From Cryptomeria japonica (Eukaryota; Streptophyta; Pinopsida; Cupressales; Cupressaceae), in assembly GCF_030272615.1 (NCBI RefSeq), contig NC_081406.1, positions 187,238,891-187,302,890 of the forward strand: a DNA stretch of 64,000 bases, given 5' to 3'. A program made the position numbers and the translations under genes. Below the pieces are notes generated by a model that saw only the letters and a program-made list of their open reading frames with translations, was not told the origin of the DNA and searched no databases. Positions 1-11,795 of the stretch are shown here, one piece after another. Numbering within the stretch: position 1 is the stretch's first letter; the number at the start of each line of letters is the position of its first letter.

Positions 1-935
1 ATCTAACACACTTTTAATGAAACGTTGACCAAGGTGGTGTTGCATTTAGTATGCGACCATTAGTTCACATAAACTAGATACACCTCTAGTCAGATGGTCA
101 TACTAGTTAGGGGAACTGTAGGTGTGGTTTTTATGCATGCTCAACTCAAAATAAAATACCCAAAGATATCTTATCCTCTCTTAATCAAAATCTTCTATGT
201 GCTGAACAGATGGACTGTGATCACAAAGACGACTCCAAGGTTCCAAATTCACGCAAATAGTCTCAGTTGGTAAATTTTGATTTAATGGTAAACTCAAGCG
301 GAACTTACATAATTGTTCGAGGAGTAAATCAATCTAAGGATTCTGCTAATTCTCGACTTCTCTTTTTTGGAATGATTTTTCAATAAGTTTTGTTTAATCC
401 TACTTCTACCAAGACTTTGAAAAAAAAGGCAAAAGGATGAGGGTTTACAAAGATAATTCTAACCCTAAGCTAATCCTATGAACTCGAGAGACAGAAGTTG
501 CAAAAATGGATTTAAAACCAATTATTGCTTCGCCAAATCCAACAACTACACAAGAACAGTGCTATCTTCTAAGGAATTCAAGAGATTTTCATATCACTCA
601 TATTAACCAACATTTTGAACAATGAATAAAGCAAAAGGAAGTTAAATTTTCATTAACTGATTCAGCCTAACTTTGCAAAATAATTGAATATCATCCAATT
701 ATAAAAAGTATGAACACATCATTCCACATTAAGCAACTTTATCAAATCCTTCATTCAATCTAACAACTTGAAAATAAAATCTATTCTAATGAGAGCCAAG
801 AAACCATGCTAACTTGCAAAAGTGGACAGAGATTCACGACCAATTGAACAATGAATAACGTTTGGTACTTGAGAAGTATCACAACAACAATTTCTCTAAA
901 ATCTCTCATATCCCTTACAAATGAAATGAGGAGGG

Positions 936-1020
936 TTTATATAGGCACCCTTATTACAAAGCAACGGCCTAGATTGATTTAAGATCAATGGCCAAGATTA
1001 AAGCAGCAACTCTAATTAGG
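936..1020 (-). promoter_or_regulatory. Promoter block of copy A (TATA, decayed telo-box)
   Basis: On the minus strand TATATAAA lies at 943-936. Upstream is the family's paired GGCC(A/G)TT block: GGCCGTTG at about 963-970 and GGCCATTGATC at about 982-992. A degraded half of the family palindrome (CCTAATTAGAG) lies near 1010-1020. The order is the same as in copies B-F. Confidence 0.55.
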
Positions 1021-1289
1021 GCAAGCTAACATAGTTATCCAAAATGGACCGATGAGAAATAAACAACTAATAAATCCACCTTTATTCTAGAAGAGGGTGT
1101 CCCTTATCCTTTTCCTTGGCAGCAAATTTGATGAACCTAATGCCTATGGGATCAATTTCTTCCATTGGGACACTTGGCAAAATGTCAATCTTGTATTCCA
1201 TCAGGACCATCTCATCTTGACATATGGCAAAAGTGGTTATCCAATCAATTTACAGTTTTTGAAAATCAACCTCCATGGACAGAATTGAG

Positions 1290-4045
1290 GATGCCTTGCT
1301 GAAATGTTGCTTCTGATTGGATTTGCAGAAGTGATGAGATTGTTTTGAACTTTGGCCTTCAAGTTCTCCACATCCAAGTCCCTATATCGGACTATTTCTT
1401 GCTCAAGCACATCAAAAACTATGATGAAAACCTTGTCTTAGACTATCCTGGTTGTTTCTTCTATGTTGGCACCATCAAACTTCGTTCTTTCCAAGACTTC
1501 TCCTCTAGCCACCAAAGCGTGATACCATGTGCTAAAGTCATATGATGTTCCAACATCAATTACACTTCCACTGACCATGTCATGTTCAAGAATTCCTTTC
1601 AGCACCCTCAAACATGGAATTGTCTTTCCTTGGACAGTAGGGAAATCTTCCCAAAATTCGGCTATGCTCTTGATTTTGTACATGAATGAGGAGATTTAAC
1701 CATAGACTTGTGCCAATTCTTCCACGAATTTGATGGCTTTGTCTGCAACTTTTGCAATCCATACCTTACCATCTTGAGTTGCCATCTTCATTTCTTAAAA
1801 ATTCTCAGCTGACTCTTGTAGAAGAATCAAAGGTGCAATGATTGCTGCCTCTTCTCTCCCGATAGGATTTACCAAATCCTGGATATAATCCTTCAATTGT
1901 TCATTTTCTTCTTTGAGTTTGTTTTTCTTTCCTTCTTTTCTTAGCCTTTCCTTGATGGCGTTGACTAAATCATCTAACTCCTAGACTTCTTGCTTTTTTG
2001 TAGCAGGACCAATGTCCATAGTCATTAGTTCAAATTCTTCAAGAGCAATGTCTTCTTTGGATTTGTCAACCTTTGGAATGGTCACGTGTACTGAACGAGA
2101 TCTTGTGCCATCCTTATGGATTAACTAATATTTCTTTTCCGCCTTCTTTTCCACATGCCTGTTCAATCTGGCTAAGAATTTTGTTGAATTGTCCAATGGT
2201 TGGACTTCTATAATAGCCTTCTTTTTCATTCTTGCTAGTAACCAATCTGGTACTGTTGGCTGTTCAATGCCATCATCTTCTTTATTTTCTTGATTTCGCT
2301 CACTTCCTTCAATTCCAATTCCCCTGAGTGCAAAAGTCATTCCCTCCTAAAAAATCTCCTTCCAGGATATCAACCTCAATATTTTCTAATTCTTCATCCA
2401 TTACTGTTACTGGATAATCAAGGCCATTAGGAACAATTGGCTGCTAAACTGATTCTTCATTTGGTTTTTCACGAATTGGAGGAGGAATTTCCATCTCAAT
2501 TTGTAAATTGTCTGCAACTAGAGTTTTGTTCCTACTTGTAGTTGAACCAACTTCTTCAACCAAATACGTGTTCGTAGAAGACGATGCATTGTTTGCTCTT
2601 TGTTTCTTACATATAATTTCCTTATCTGAAATCTTCTTTCTTCTTGGCCTTAGTGAACTCTCTGTTACATCCTTCCTTTTCTTGTAACTTCCACTTTCTG
2701 GTCTCCCAATATCATGAGTTACTTCATCATCATCAAAAGAATAGGAATCCATGCTTCCCATCAAATCATAGGCGAAAGTAGTATTCTTTTCCTTCAGTTT
2801 GTGAGTTGTTGATCCACCAACCACTTGGTGAATTTCATGACTGGCCTCATTAATGTATCCAAATTTGAAAGCTCAAGTTCAGACCAATCTGTTACGAAGA
2901 GAGGTTTATCTTTTTCTTCTTCATAGTGTGGCTGGAAGAAATTTCCATCATCCTCCAATTGATCTAATATAGGAAAAATTTCAATTGTTCAAATCATGCT
3001 CACTGATATCCTGGACCACATTCTCCTTATTTCATATTCATCAACTGCATTGACCCAGAAATCTTCAAGATCAATCTTGTGTCTATACCTCCTGTTTATC
3101 ATCCCAATGTGGTGATGGGGATAAAAATTGGATCTTGATCGATAGAAAGAAAATGGATACTATTGCATTTCCACATCTGCTTTATCAATTGCTTGTGCTA
3201 ATGGACATGATTCTAACATCTTTCAATGTAAAGAGGAAAAGAAATTCCAGCCTTCTTCTTGCCTCTTTGGATTTTCTCATATGTGTCCAACTGTCTAATG
3301 ACCTCTAGTAATACCATTTTATTTGTTGGATACCTTGGAAGTTTGTATGGGCATCCTGTGAATCCTAGAACTCTCGAGTATGTGAATCTGGGGAATCGGA
3401 TGTACCATGATCCAAACCTCCTTATCAAATCTTTAGCCTCTTTTGTCAATCTTTGATGAGTGCCTCCTTGAAATGTCTTGGTGATGTACATCAGGGATGC
3501 ATTATTGACTCTTTTGAAATGAGATTTCTCTTGTTCATGCAATTGCAGATAGCAATCATATGATTTGAATTTAACATCCTTATTTCCCACAACGCCTTTG
3601 CAAATCAATCCCTTATATCTGTAACATCTTGCCAACATGTACATGATGTAAGAACTCATGTAAAAAGTCTTTGTGTGTTCCAAGTTTCTCAGCTGCTCAT
3701 CAATGTTATTACTGATTATTTTTGCCCAATTTATCAATTGACACCAGTAGTGATTTCATCAATGAAGTGATACATCCAAGGCTCAAATGAGGAGACTTGA
3801 GGACTTCCTACAACTATATTTAGCAATAAGATGAGGTCTCCATACTCTTCTATGAAATCTGTCCAGAAAAGGTTCTTAGGTACTTTGGAATAATGAGGTC
3901 TTGGCTCAAGCAACCATTGCTTGTTGATAACTTCAGTACAAGAGATAGGTTCTGCTTCAAAAATCCTTAAGGCTTCCTCCTTGGTCTTGTATATGGTAGA
4001 ATGATAATCTAGAATGCCAAATGCTTTCTAAGTTAGAATAAGGGG
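1290..4045 (-). pseudogene. Decayed ORF of copy A, homologous to the copy C protein
   Basis: Several minus-strand fragments (3737-3213, 2824-2444, 2340-2125, 1683-1438, and the 3738-4045 stretch when translated through its stops) align in order with the copy C ORF. Shared motifs include INWAKIIS, FYMSSYIMYML, LPRYPTNKMVLLEV and KTIPCLRVL. In-frame stops and frameshifts separate the pieces, and the segment matching roughly residues 1-150 of copy C is missing. The middle part is acidic, lysine-rich and low in complexity, as in the intact relative. No enzyme motif is visible. It is closer in several motifs to copies D and F (for example a QPLDN/QPIDN motif) than to B and C, suggesting two ORF subfamilies. 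Function unknown. Confidence 0.7.
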
Positions 4046-4079
4046 GTTTGATGCTTGCTCAAGGAATTTAGAAGGATAA

Positions 4080-4420
4080 TTCTGATTTTTCTCATGAAAT
4101 TCCTGAAATCAGACGAAATTCAGACTTAGTAAAATTTTGGAAATTGTGAAATCAGTCTGATTATGAAATGAGGAACAAAAATCAGACTTAGTGAAATTCT
4201 GGAAATTAGAATTAAATCTGATTACGAAATTTTCTGCCTTCAAAACTGTAAAAAGCAACATGATTCCAAGATAAAATTCGAAGAATTTGAGATAAAAAGC
4301 TCTTGTGCAAGTCTGGAAAATTAGGAATTCAGACTAAAGAAAGAAATCTTGAAGTGCGAAAGAGACTGAATTTCTGAAAAATATGCCTCCAAAACTTCAT
4401 AAACCTGAAGATTTTGATGA
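4080..4420. repeat. Degenerate repeats of a CAGACTTAGT-type unit in copy A
   Basis: The phrase AATCAGACTTAGTGAAATTC with variants recurs several times (around 4115, 4175, 4330), separated by related A/T-rich text, in the 5' region of copy A. The spacing is irregular and the units are diverged, so this is an old local amplification rather than a clean satellite. Confidence 0.5.
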
Positions 4421-4799
4421 AATTCCTTAAATTACTTTAAGGAACTGCTTCCAACTTCATCTTCAAATGTCTGAATTGTACGGAATTGTTATGCACTTGC
4501 AACTACTTCGAAATTTGCCTTGAAACTTGAAAGAAATTCTTTCTAGAGCTCCAACTTCTAGCTTTAAGAAGCAACTTGTGAGTTGAATGAATGCCAATGC
4601 TCAAGTTTATAGGAGAAGTTGAATCCTTGCTTTGCTTTGTTTTTTTGTTTTAATGTTTTATTGGAAATGAATCCAGTCACGTTATGAATACCAAATTGAA
4701 CCTTCTCTTTCTCTTTCTTTTGTTTTTTGATCTCAATGGCAATCTCTTTTTTTCTTTCTATTAGCAGCTTCTCCTTTGGGCAAATTTCATCTTGTTTTT

Positions 4800-5640
4800 T
4801 CAAATCCAACACTTAGCTAGGTGAATTTTTTTTTGCTTTAATCCTCTTTCCTTCAACACTTAGGCGATATCTCTTGCTTTTCACGCTTGCTTTAATCATC
4901 TTTCTCACTTAAGCAATTTTTCTCTTTGGTTGGGAATTTTTCCATATTTTCATACTTAGCCAAATTTTGTTTTAACTCCTCAACACCCTTCTTCCAACAC
5001 TTAGGCGAATTTCTTTTCACCTTTAACTTTTTGCTTTGATCCACCTATGCCTTCAAAACTTTCTTTCAACACTTAGGTGAATTTTGTCTTTTCTTTTGAC
5101 CTTTTCTTTAATCATCTTTCCTCCAACACTTAGGCGATTTTCCTCTTCCTATCTTCCTTGGGCAGACTTTGCATGCTTTCAAGGAAATTTTACATCACCT
5201 AGGGCAGACATGCATTTGTCATTAGGAATTTTCATATTTGCAAGGCGGACTTGGAGTGGTTTCAAGGATTCTTCCCAATGCAAGGGCGAACGTTTTGTGC
5301 ACTTAAGGATTTTTACCATGCCATCCAAGGTGTACTTTCTTCTTGATTGGAAATTTTCACCATGTCTTCATAGGGCGGACTTCATATGCTATCTAGGAAT
5401 TTCCACATGCTAGGACGCACTTCATGAGTATTGAGGTTGCTAGGGCGGACTTGACATGACTTCAAAAAAATTTCCTTGCTTGCATAGGGCGGAGTTCATG
5501 TTGCTTTAGGAATTTCTTGCTTAGTGAGGCAGACTTGATGTTGATTGGGAAATTCTTCCATGTTTAAAGTGGACTTCATCTGGAAACAAAGAATTTCTTC
5601 CCCCACTTAGCCATTTTTATGATCTTTCATCAACATTCCT
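4800..5640. repeat. Short-period arrays in the 5' region of copy A
   Basis: Two related patterns follow each other. From about 4800 to 5140 the phrase ACACTTAGGCGAATTTT recurs. From about 5160 to 5540 GGGCGGACTT or close variants occur near 5162, 5202, 5243, 5285, 5374, 5413, 5443, 5487 and 5528, mostly about 40 bp apart, each followed by an AGGAATTT-like phrase. This array occupies the same relative place as the 167-bp array of copies B, C and E, but the sequence and period differ. Confidence 0.6.
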
Positions 5641-6137
5641 AACCATGAACTCCCCTGGCCTGACCTTTTATCTGACTCTGAAACTACCCACAACCCTAGA
5701 AAAAGCAAAAAGCAACTTTCTACTTTTGTTAAAAAAAGCAAGTTCCCAAATTGGCCCCAAAATGCCAAAATCAAAAATTTCTAAAAGTAGAAAACGCAGA
5801 GAAAAAGAAAATTTCCTAAAAAATAAGAAGTCAGAATTGATCCTGAAAAATTGCAATTTTACTCATTCGACATGTCTGAGCACATCCGTAGCATCTAACA
5901 CCCTTTTAACCACTCCTTGATTTTGATGACGACTCCATATTTTGAAAAACTTCACTCATTTGCAAAGATGAGAAATCAGAAACAAAACCCCAAGACGCCA
6001 AAACACTACCCTAAAAAGCAAAAACAAGGGGGTCACAACAAGTACCTATAGTGTGTGACCAACTAGTTAAGTGTAGGTTCTAAACACTAGGCTCAAATGG
6101 CAAAATGGCATTTAGATCTAATTCTTAGTCTGCTACT

Positions 6138-7264
6138 TGTTGATGGGTGTTTTATGACCACACCAACACAAAATAAAAATTCCAAAGACACTTTATCCTC
6201 TCTTGAGCCAAATCGCCTTTTATGCTAAGATTGCAAAAGTTCACAAAAGTGATTCCAAGGTTCCTACGCAAACTTGAGACTTTATCATAGATGTAGCTCG
6301 TTTGGCATGATGTGTGTTGGTAATCCAAGGAGAACTTGTGCTTTTGTTGCTCTTCACTTATCTTCATGCTTTGGCTAGAACTTCATCATCAAATATTGCA
6401 AGATTGTGATGACTCTTCTTAAACGAACTTCACTGGAACTGGAAAAAACAAAAAGGACAAATGGGAAAAGGTTAGGAAGTTCTAATCTACTCCTAGGGAC
6501 AATGAGGTTAATGGATCATGCTCCAATGGACGAATTCCCACTAACCAAGTCCTGCTTTGCCATGCTTAGCAACAAAACACCTACATCTAATATTGCTTAA
6601 GTGTGTGCAAATGCATTGATTCCATCTCACAAGACTATCAGGATTCATAGAATCGACCACAACAAGCTTATACAAGTACCTTAGCTTCAAAAGCATCTTG
6701 GACATTGCCTCGCTGCGAATCAAGTGTCTGTAGCCCCGACGAAGTTGTTGCTATAATCTCCAAGAATATTGCTCCACTGCCAGTCAAGTGTCCATAGCGC
6801 CAATGGAGTTATTCGTATGTTTCCAAAGCCAATGTCTTTGATTTGTTGATATTTCTTTTATTACACGTTCTTCTCTCTTGATTTTCTTTTTTTTCTTTTT
6901 TGATAAAGCCTTTCCTTTTCTCTGTCAATTCCATAATTGCCTTGTAAGCAATGAATGCTTATTATGGGTTTGGGAATTACAATAGCGCTGAAGCAAGATG
7001 TAAAATTTTCACTAGGCATAACTTTTCCCAAGGAATCAAAATGACTTAGAGCAATTGATTAAGTGTGTAAAATATAATAATATCAAGATTGATGTGCTAG
7101 GACAGATTAAATGATTAAACTTCCAAGTCAAGTACACCTCCTAAACTAGATGATAATTAAAAGAATTAAAAACCTTGGCTTCCAAAGACCTTCATGAAGA
7201 GATATCCACGAAATGAGGTAACACAACCTAGTGAAAGTATGTCACATAGTGGAAAAGACAAACA
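6138..7264 (-). repeat. Putative 3' LTR of the gypsy element
   Basis: On the minus strand TGTTTGTC begins at 7264 immediately after a purine-rich tract (TTTGGGAGAAACGGGA, 7280-7265), and the other end reads CATCAACA at 6138, giving TG...CA ends and 1,127 bp. It follows the integrase at the expected distance. Its terminal ~70 bp share the motif ACAAAATAAAA...TTTATCCTCTCTTGAG with the 3' ends of copies A-F. With no 5' LTR to compare, the assignment rests on position, the polypurine tract and the ends. It contains a diverged ~65-bp tandem duplication at about 6690-6830. Confidence 0.55.
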
Positions 7265-7439
7265 TCCCGTTTCTCCCAAATGCAAACCCCTAACATTCAG
7301 GTCACCTAAACCCTAAACCTAAGCATAGCAAACCCAGCTCTAACCTAAGCAAAGCAAACCTAAAACAAAACAAAAACAGAAATCTAATCTAACTATATAC
7401 AAAATGGATTCCCAGAGATAACCTATGGTTTGAAATAAT

Positions 7440-8330
7440 GCTTGAGGAACTATCCATAAACAGGCAATAGAATGTCCTCTCCTGTCAGAGTCTTCAACTT
7501 AAATGCATTATCTCCTAATATTTCAGAAATTTGATACAAGCCCATCCATAACTTGTCAAACATATCGTGATCTCCTCTTCGCTCATGGGCCTTGTCCAAA
7601 CACAAAACCAAGTAAGAAATCCAAAATGACTTGACTTTAGCCTATCTGTCAAGCCAACGTTTGACTATGCCTTGATGTTTTGCAAAGTCTTCCAAGGCTT
7701 GATCTCGTTTTTCCTCCAAATGTAAAAGTTGTGATAGCCTCACTTGGACTCTATCTTCTTCGTTCATAAATTCTGCAAAAATTGCAAAGTTGGAATCTTT
7801 AATTGAACAGGGAAGACTAGGCCCTGTCCATAAACGAAATGATATGGGGATGTTCCCGAGGAGTTCTTAGTTCGGGTTCTATCTACCTAGAGGGCAAATT
7901 TCAGTTGCGTGTGCCAATCCTTGGGATTTTTGTCTAGCAACTTCTTAAGCAGACTCAACAAATTCTTATTCGTTGATTCAGCTAGACCATTGCCTTGTGG
8001 ATAGTAATTCGATGAGAACTTCAATGTTATCGCATGCTCAAATGCCCAATTTGAAAATTTGAGTGATGAGAAGGCTGGACCATTGTCACAGACTAAAGCA
8101 TAAAGGCACCCAAATCGAGTGGCAATGATCTCTTCCAGAAACTTGATTACCACCTTTGTCGTGCAAATTTTTAATGCTTGAGCTTCAGACCATCTGGTGC
8201 AGTAATCAATAGCAATTAAAATATATATGTGTTGTGATGGGGAAGGTGGATTGATCATACCAATGAAATCTAGAGCCCACTTAGTGAATGGTCGCACTTC
8301 AACAACTGGCTGCAATGGCATGGCAGGGTT
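7440..8330 (-). pseudogene. Gypsy integrase core and C-terminal domain
   Basis: The minus-strand segment 8321-7887 carries the integrase core: a first aspartate in WALDFIGMI, a second in VCDNGPAF, and the glutamate in YPQGNGLAESTNKNL. These are the expected D,D-E catalytic residues for strand transfer of retrotransposon cDNA. After an in-frame stop near 7887 the frame can be followed through a conserved region with DKLWMGLYQISEILGDNAF (about 7560-7500), resembling the small beta-barrel C-terminal domain of gypsy integrases. Stops make it non-functional. Confidence 0.85.
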
Positions 8331-8336
8331 CTTTTC

Positions 8337-8774
8337 TCATACAGCCACTACTTGGCATATGTGACATGCTTTCATGTGTTCATACGCATCTTTGAATAAC
8401 GTGGGCCAGTAATAGCCTATTCTCAGGATTTGATGTGTTGTGACCTGACTACCTCTATGACCTATTCCAAACTTGTTATGGAACTGCTTTGTGATCTGTT
8501 TAGCTTCATCTTTTCCAACACATTTCAAGTATATTCCTTCATGTTTCTTTCTGTATAGCACTAATCCTTGGAGCATGTAGCATTGGCTTTTTATCCTTAG
8601 GGCTCTTTTCTGAACAGGGTTCAAATGAGGACACTTATGGTTTAACAGGTAATATATAGTGTCATTGTACCACTCATCTGGAGAGACATTGGTTAGCACA
8701 TATGTTTGTTGTACTAATCTTGTTCCTTCAATGCCAATTGTTTGCGTTGAAGCTTGTCCACGAACTAGTTTCAT
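8337..8774 (-). pseudogene. Gypsy integrase zinc-binding (HHCC) domain
   Basis: This segment holds the N-terminal zinc-binding domain of a gypsy integrase: GIGHRGSQVTTHQILR supplies the two histidines and MKACHICQ the two cysteines, separated by YYWPTLFKDAYEHM as in typical elements. It follows the RNase H domain directly and precedes the catalytic core, from which it is cut by an in-frame stop at about 8335. Confidence 0.85.
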
Positions 8775-8779
8775 CAGTT

Positions 8780-9175
8780 GTATCTCAATGTCGTACTCTT
8801 CGATAGTGGCAACCCACTTACCTCTTCTTTCTCCTAGTTCGTTCTACATCAAGAGTGTCTTCGCTGCCGCATCAGGAGCTATGGCGTGAATTTTACATCT
8901 CAAGATATATTGCCTAAACTTCTTGATTGCCTTTACCAATGCGTATGCTTGTTTTTCAATGTTCAAGTATCTCAATCCTGCATCCTTCACCAGTGCACGC
9001 ATCAAGGCAATCAAATGTTCATCTTTCTCTTATGTTCTTTAAGGGAGAATCGCCAAAGATGTACGTTCTGAGGCAAAGAATATAAGTAAAATGGTTTGGA
9101 ATTGTCAGGACTGACGAGCATAGGAGCTTCTACAATTGCTTGTTTGATTTCCTTGAATGCTCTCTTAGGTAGAGG
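8780..9175 (-). pseudogene. Gypsy RNase H domain (C-terminal to RT)
   Basis: Translation through stops on the minus strand gives PFYLYSLASERTSLAI near the start, then EKQAYALVKAIKKFRQYI and a tail RGKWVATIEEYDIEIQ. This is the usual RNase H layout of gypsy elements, although the first catalytic aspartate position is not preserved (YLYS). It lies between the RT and the integrase zinc finger. At least three in-frame stops or shifts break it. Confidence 0.7.
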
Positions 9176-9178
9176 TGT

Positions 9179-10288
9179 TCATTCCATCTTGGCATCCTTC
9201 TTCAAAATTTCATTCATTGGTTTTACTATTTCGGCAAACCCTGTTATGAACTTCCTCACAAAATTTATCTTACCAAAGAATGATTTAAGTGCTTTTTGAC
9301 TTGCCGGAAGACTGATTCTTGAAATAGCCTCAATGTAGTTAGGGTCAATTGAAATTCCAATTTCTAAGATTACATGCCCTAGAAGTTTCCCCTCGGTGAC
9401 ACCAAACATGCATTTCTTTGGGTTTAACGACATTTTGTACTTCCTGCATCTCTGAAACATCTTCCTCAAGTCTTCTACATGGTCTTCTCTTTTCTTTGAA
9501 AATACTATGAGATCATCCATGTATATGATGATTCATTTCCCAACTAAGTCTTGGAAAGCTATGTCCATGGCCCTCTGGAAAGTGGCTCCTACATTGATTA
9601 AGCCGAAAGGCGTTCTTTTGTAAGCGAACGTTCCCCAATTAGTTGTAAAAGTTGTCATTAGCCTATCTTTGTGTTCTACCATCACTTGGTTGTATCCTAA
9701 ATAACCATCCAAAAAGGACATCATCTGGGATCAATTGACAATTTGTAGCACTTCATCTAGTGAGGATAGTGGGTAGTTGTCCTTCTCTGAAGCTTAGTTG
9801 AGATTTCGGAAATCAACAAACGGCCTTATTTCACTGTTTTTCTTCATCTCTGGAACTAGATTGGAGACCCACATTGAGTGCCTTACTAGAAAGATGATTC
9901 TTGCTGACAGTAATTTCTTGACTTCTTGATATATTAATGGCTCCAGCAATGGGTTGATCGGCCTTTGTCTCTGTTTGAAAGGCTCACTTCCTAGTTTGAG
10001 TGGAATTGTGTGTGTGATGAGAGAAGTGTCATAGGTCTTCAAATCTTCATATCCCCATGCTATCACATCTGGGAATTCTGTCATGTTCTTAAGGATACCT
10101 TCCTTCTCTTCTGATGTGCATACCTTTCCAATGAAAACATTTCTTCTCTGCTCATCAATTCCTAGGTTCACAGTTTCACACTTAGCTCCTTTAGAGATTT
10201 GATACTTAAGGGCACTTAGCTTGTCTGAGTTGAAAATTCTTTCTAGTTGTACGATACCTTTTCGGATAGTATTTGTCTTTAAATTCAT
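9179..10288 (-). pseudogene. Gypsy reverse transcriptase
   Basis: Read as three pieces (10288-9794, 9724-9533, 9520-9179) in nearly one frame. Recognisable RT blocks are IRPFVDFRNLN, MSFLDGYLGYNQV, TTNWGTFAYKRTPFGL, the catalytic YMDDLIVFSKK box at about 9529-9497, and LNPKKCMFGV with LLGHVI. The YMDD aspartates remain, but in-frame stops follow FRNLN, precede SQMMSFLDG and precede the YMDD block. The enzyme copied the element's RNA into DNA in its active ancestor; this copy is dead. Confidence 0.9.
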
Positions 10289-10315
10289 TATTCCTTATGT
10301 ATCAAATTCAGCTTC

Positions 10316-10870
10316 TTAGGTTTCTTCTTCATCAATGATTTGAGTGACAAAGACATCAGACTTTGTTAGGAAATCAAGTATATGCTTGTCGTCCTCAAAT
10401 ACTCGGAACTTAGTGATGTTGTCAGGAACTGAGGGTACTAATGTTTGCTCTACTGTAAACTTCTTCAAGCCATCCATAACAAGTGGTTCTAATGAGCTGG
10501 CTGCCTGTGCAAATGAATTTGCCCCTTGATTCTTTGACCGGTACATTGATTTGATATTGAAAGCATCAAAACTTTCAATGAGGTCCCATACCCTATTGTG
10601 GTAGCGATTTAGCCTTCTATCATGACAAGCATACAACTTTCTTACTTGATGACTATTTTGGAATCTTTGAACACATGCAAGATCTTAGCTCCTTTCATGA
10701 CAGCAAGCAGTAATCTGTGAACCAAGGATTCATATTCAATCACGTTGTTAGTGCATGGGAATTGCAATCTGTATGTTGCAAGGTAGGCTTCTCCAATTGG
10801 GTTGATTAGTTCGAAACCGACTTCAGCCCCCTTTTTCCACCTTGACCCATCAAACCTTAAGGTCCAAACT
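10316..10870 (-). pseudogene. Additional RNase H-like domain upstream of the RT
   Basis: Translated on the minus strand, this region reads LRFDGSRWKKGAEVGFEL, then CTNNVIEYESLVHRLLLAV, then VFKDSKIVIK, and after one stop YHNRVWDLIESFDAF and NQGANSFAQAASSLEP. The DGS, E and DS spacing matches the RNase H fold of the second RNase H found in some plant gypsy elements (the archaeal-like type known in the Tat lineage). Here it lies between protease and RT, whereas the second RNase H I know of in Tat elements follows the RT/RNase H region. One in-frame stop near 10640 interrupts it. It could instead be a captured host domain, but its in-order position within pol argues for an element domain. Confidence 0.65.
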
Positions 10871-10879
10871 TGTTCATCT

Positions 10880-11421
10880 AGTTGAGAAGGTCAAGTTTGT
10901 GGGTTAGCAACTTCTTGCTTGCACTTGTCTTGGAAACTTTGCCCTCAATTTGGTTCAACTCTTTGATTTTTGGACTTTGGCGTCAATTGTGCGGTAGAAC
11001 TTCCAGTATTGTTAACCTCTTTACTGCTTATAAGATTCAAGGCTTGTGGAATTCTCCTATGCACTTTCTCTATAGCCTAATGACAAATTTTGCATGAGAA
11101 TTCCGAGTGGGAAGCGTCATGAATTCAACACCAGTTGGGTAGCAGTAAATCTTGAATGCAAGTTTCTTTACTTAATTCAGCTTCTTGCTTCACACTTCTC
11201 AAGAAAAAGCTTTTGAAACTTTCAAACATTCCTTGATTCTTGTCTGATTGTGCATCTTGATTGTTTTCACAAAATACTTCCGTAGAATCAAACATTTCTT
11301 CTAAGATAGTCTCTTTAGTTGACCCTTGAAGCATTAGAACTTCTTCCATCTTAGGCCTGTAGGATCCCAAGTCCGTTTCGAGAAACAGTATCTCATTATC
11401 TTCACCAAAATCGGTGATCAT
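10880..11421 (-). pseudogene. Gypsy protease-RT spacer region
   Basis: An acidic, poorly conserved stretch between protease and the extra RNase H. A 98-residue open segment (11421-11125) begins MITDFGEDNEILFLETDLG. No domain is recognised. Its position inside an otherwise co-linear pol suggests a linker of the polyprotein rather than a separate gene. Confidence 0.45.
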
Positions 11422-11429
11422 TATCTTGA

Positions 11430-11795
11430 GTCTCCGTGTGCTTTATATCTTTATTTGATTAGAAACTCCTTTCCAAGGTAGCCACATGTGTGAGAAATCA
11501 ATGGAAATGTACCCATTCAATCTCCTTGACCAATCTCTGCTCAGGAGCATGCCATGCCCATCTAGGATATCAACTACACAAATGTCAATGCAACTTGGAC
11601 TCTGGGATCGGCAAATAGTTGCATATGAATATTGTTTATTTCTCCCACTACTAGAACTTTTGTTTTATCTAGTTGGGTAACTTTCTTGTGTCTGTGTAGG
11701 TATCAATCCCAACCTTCAACATACTGCAAGCGGCATCATATTGCTAGAGGCACCAGAATCCATCAAGCAGTTGTGAAAGAGCTTTCCAAATATTC
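11430..11795 (-). pseudogene. Gypsy aspartic protease
   Basis: On the minus strand the active-site motif reads LMDSGASSNMMPL (about 11764-11726), the retropepsin DSGAS signature. Downstream, after stops, QLFADPRVQVALTFV and GMLLSRDWS-like text match the second half of plant gypsy proteases. Several stops interrupt it. The enzyme would have processed the Gag-Pol polyprotein. Confidence 0.75.

Larger units (their letters stand above)
117..6040 (-). mobile_element. Copy A of the ORF-bearing TG...CA element family (decayed)
   Basis: Read on the minus strand, the unit starts at 6040 with TGTTGTGACC and ends at 117 with a diverged form of the family 3' end. The motif AATAAAATACC..CTTATCCTCTCTT, shared by all copies, lies at about 150-182. 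Between the ends are short-period repeats (about 4080-5640), a decayed ORF related to the 1,073-residue ORF of copy C (about 1290-4045) and a TATA box (936-943). The candidate target duplication is poor: GGAAC at 112-116 against AGTAC at 6041-6045, three of five matching, so the boundaries are less certain than those of copies B-E. This is the most diverged copy, lacking the first ~150 residues of the ORF and the 5' subterminal hairpin of its relatives. Confidence 0.7.

Noticed and set aside
6138-6667. Small 530-bp element with TGTTG...CAACA-like ends in minus orientation
   Set aside because: Flanking pentamers CTACT and AGCTT do not match, and the polypurine tract at 7265 gives a better LTR start at 7264.
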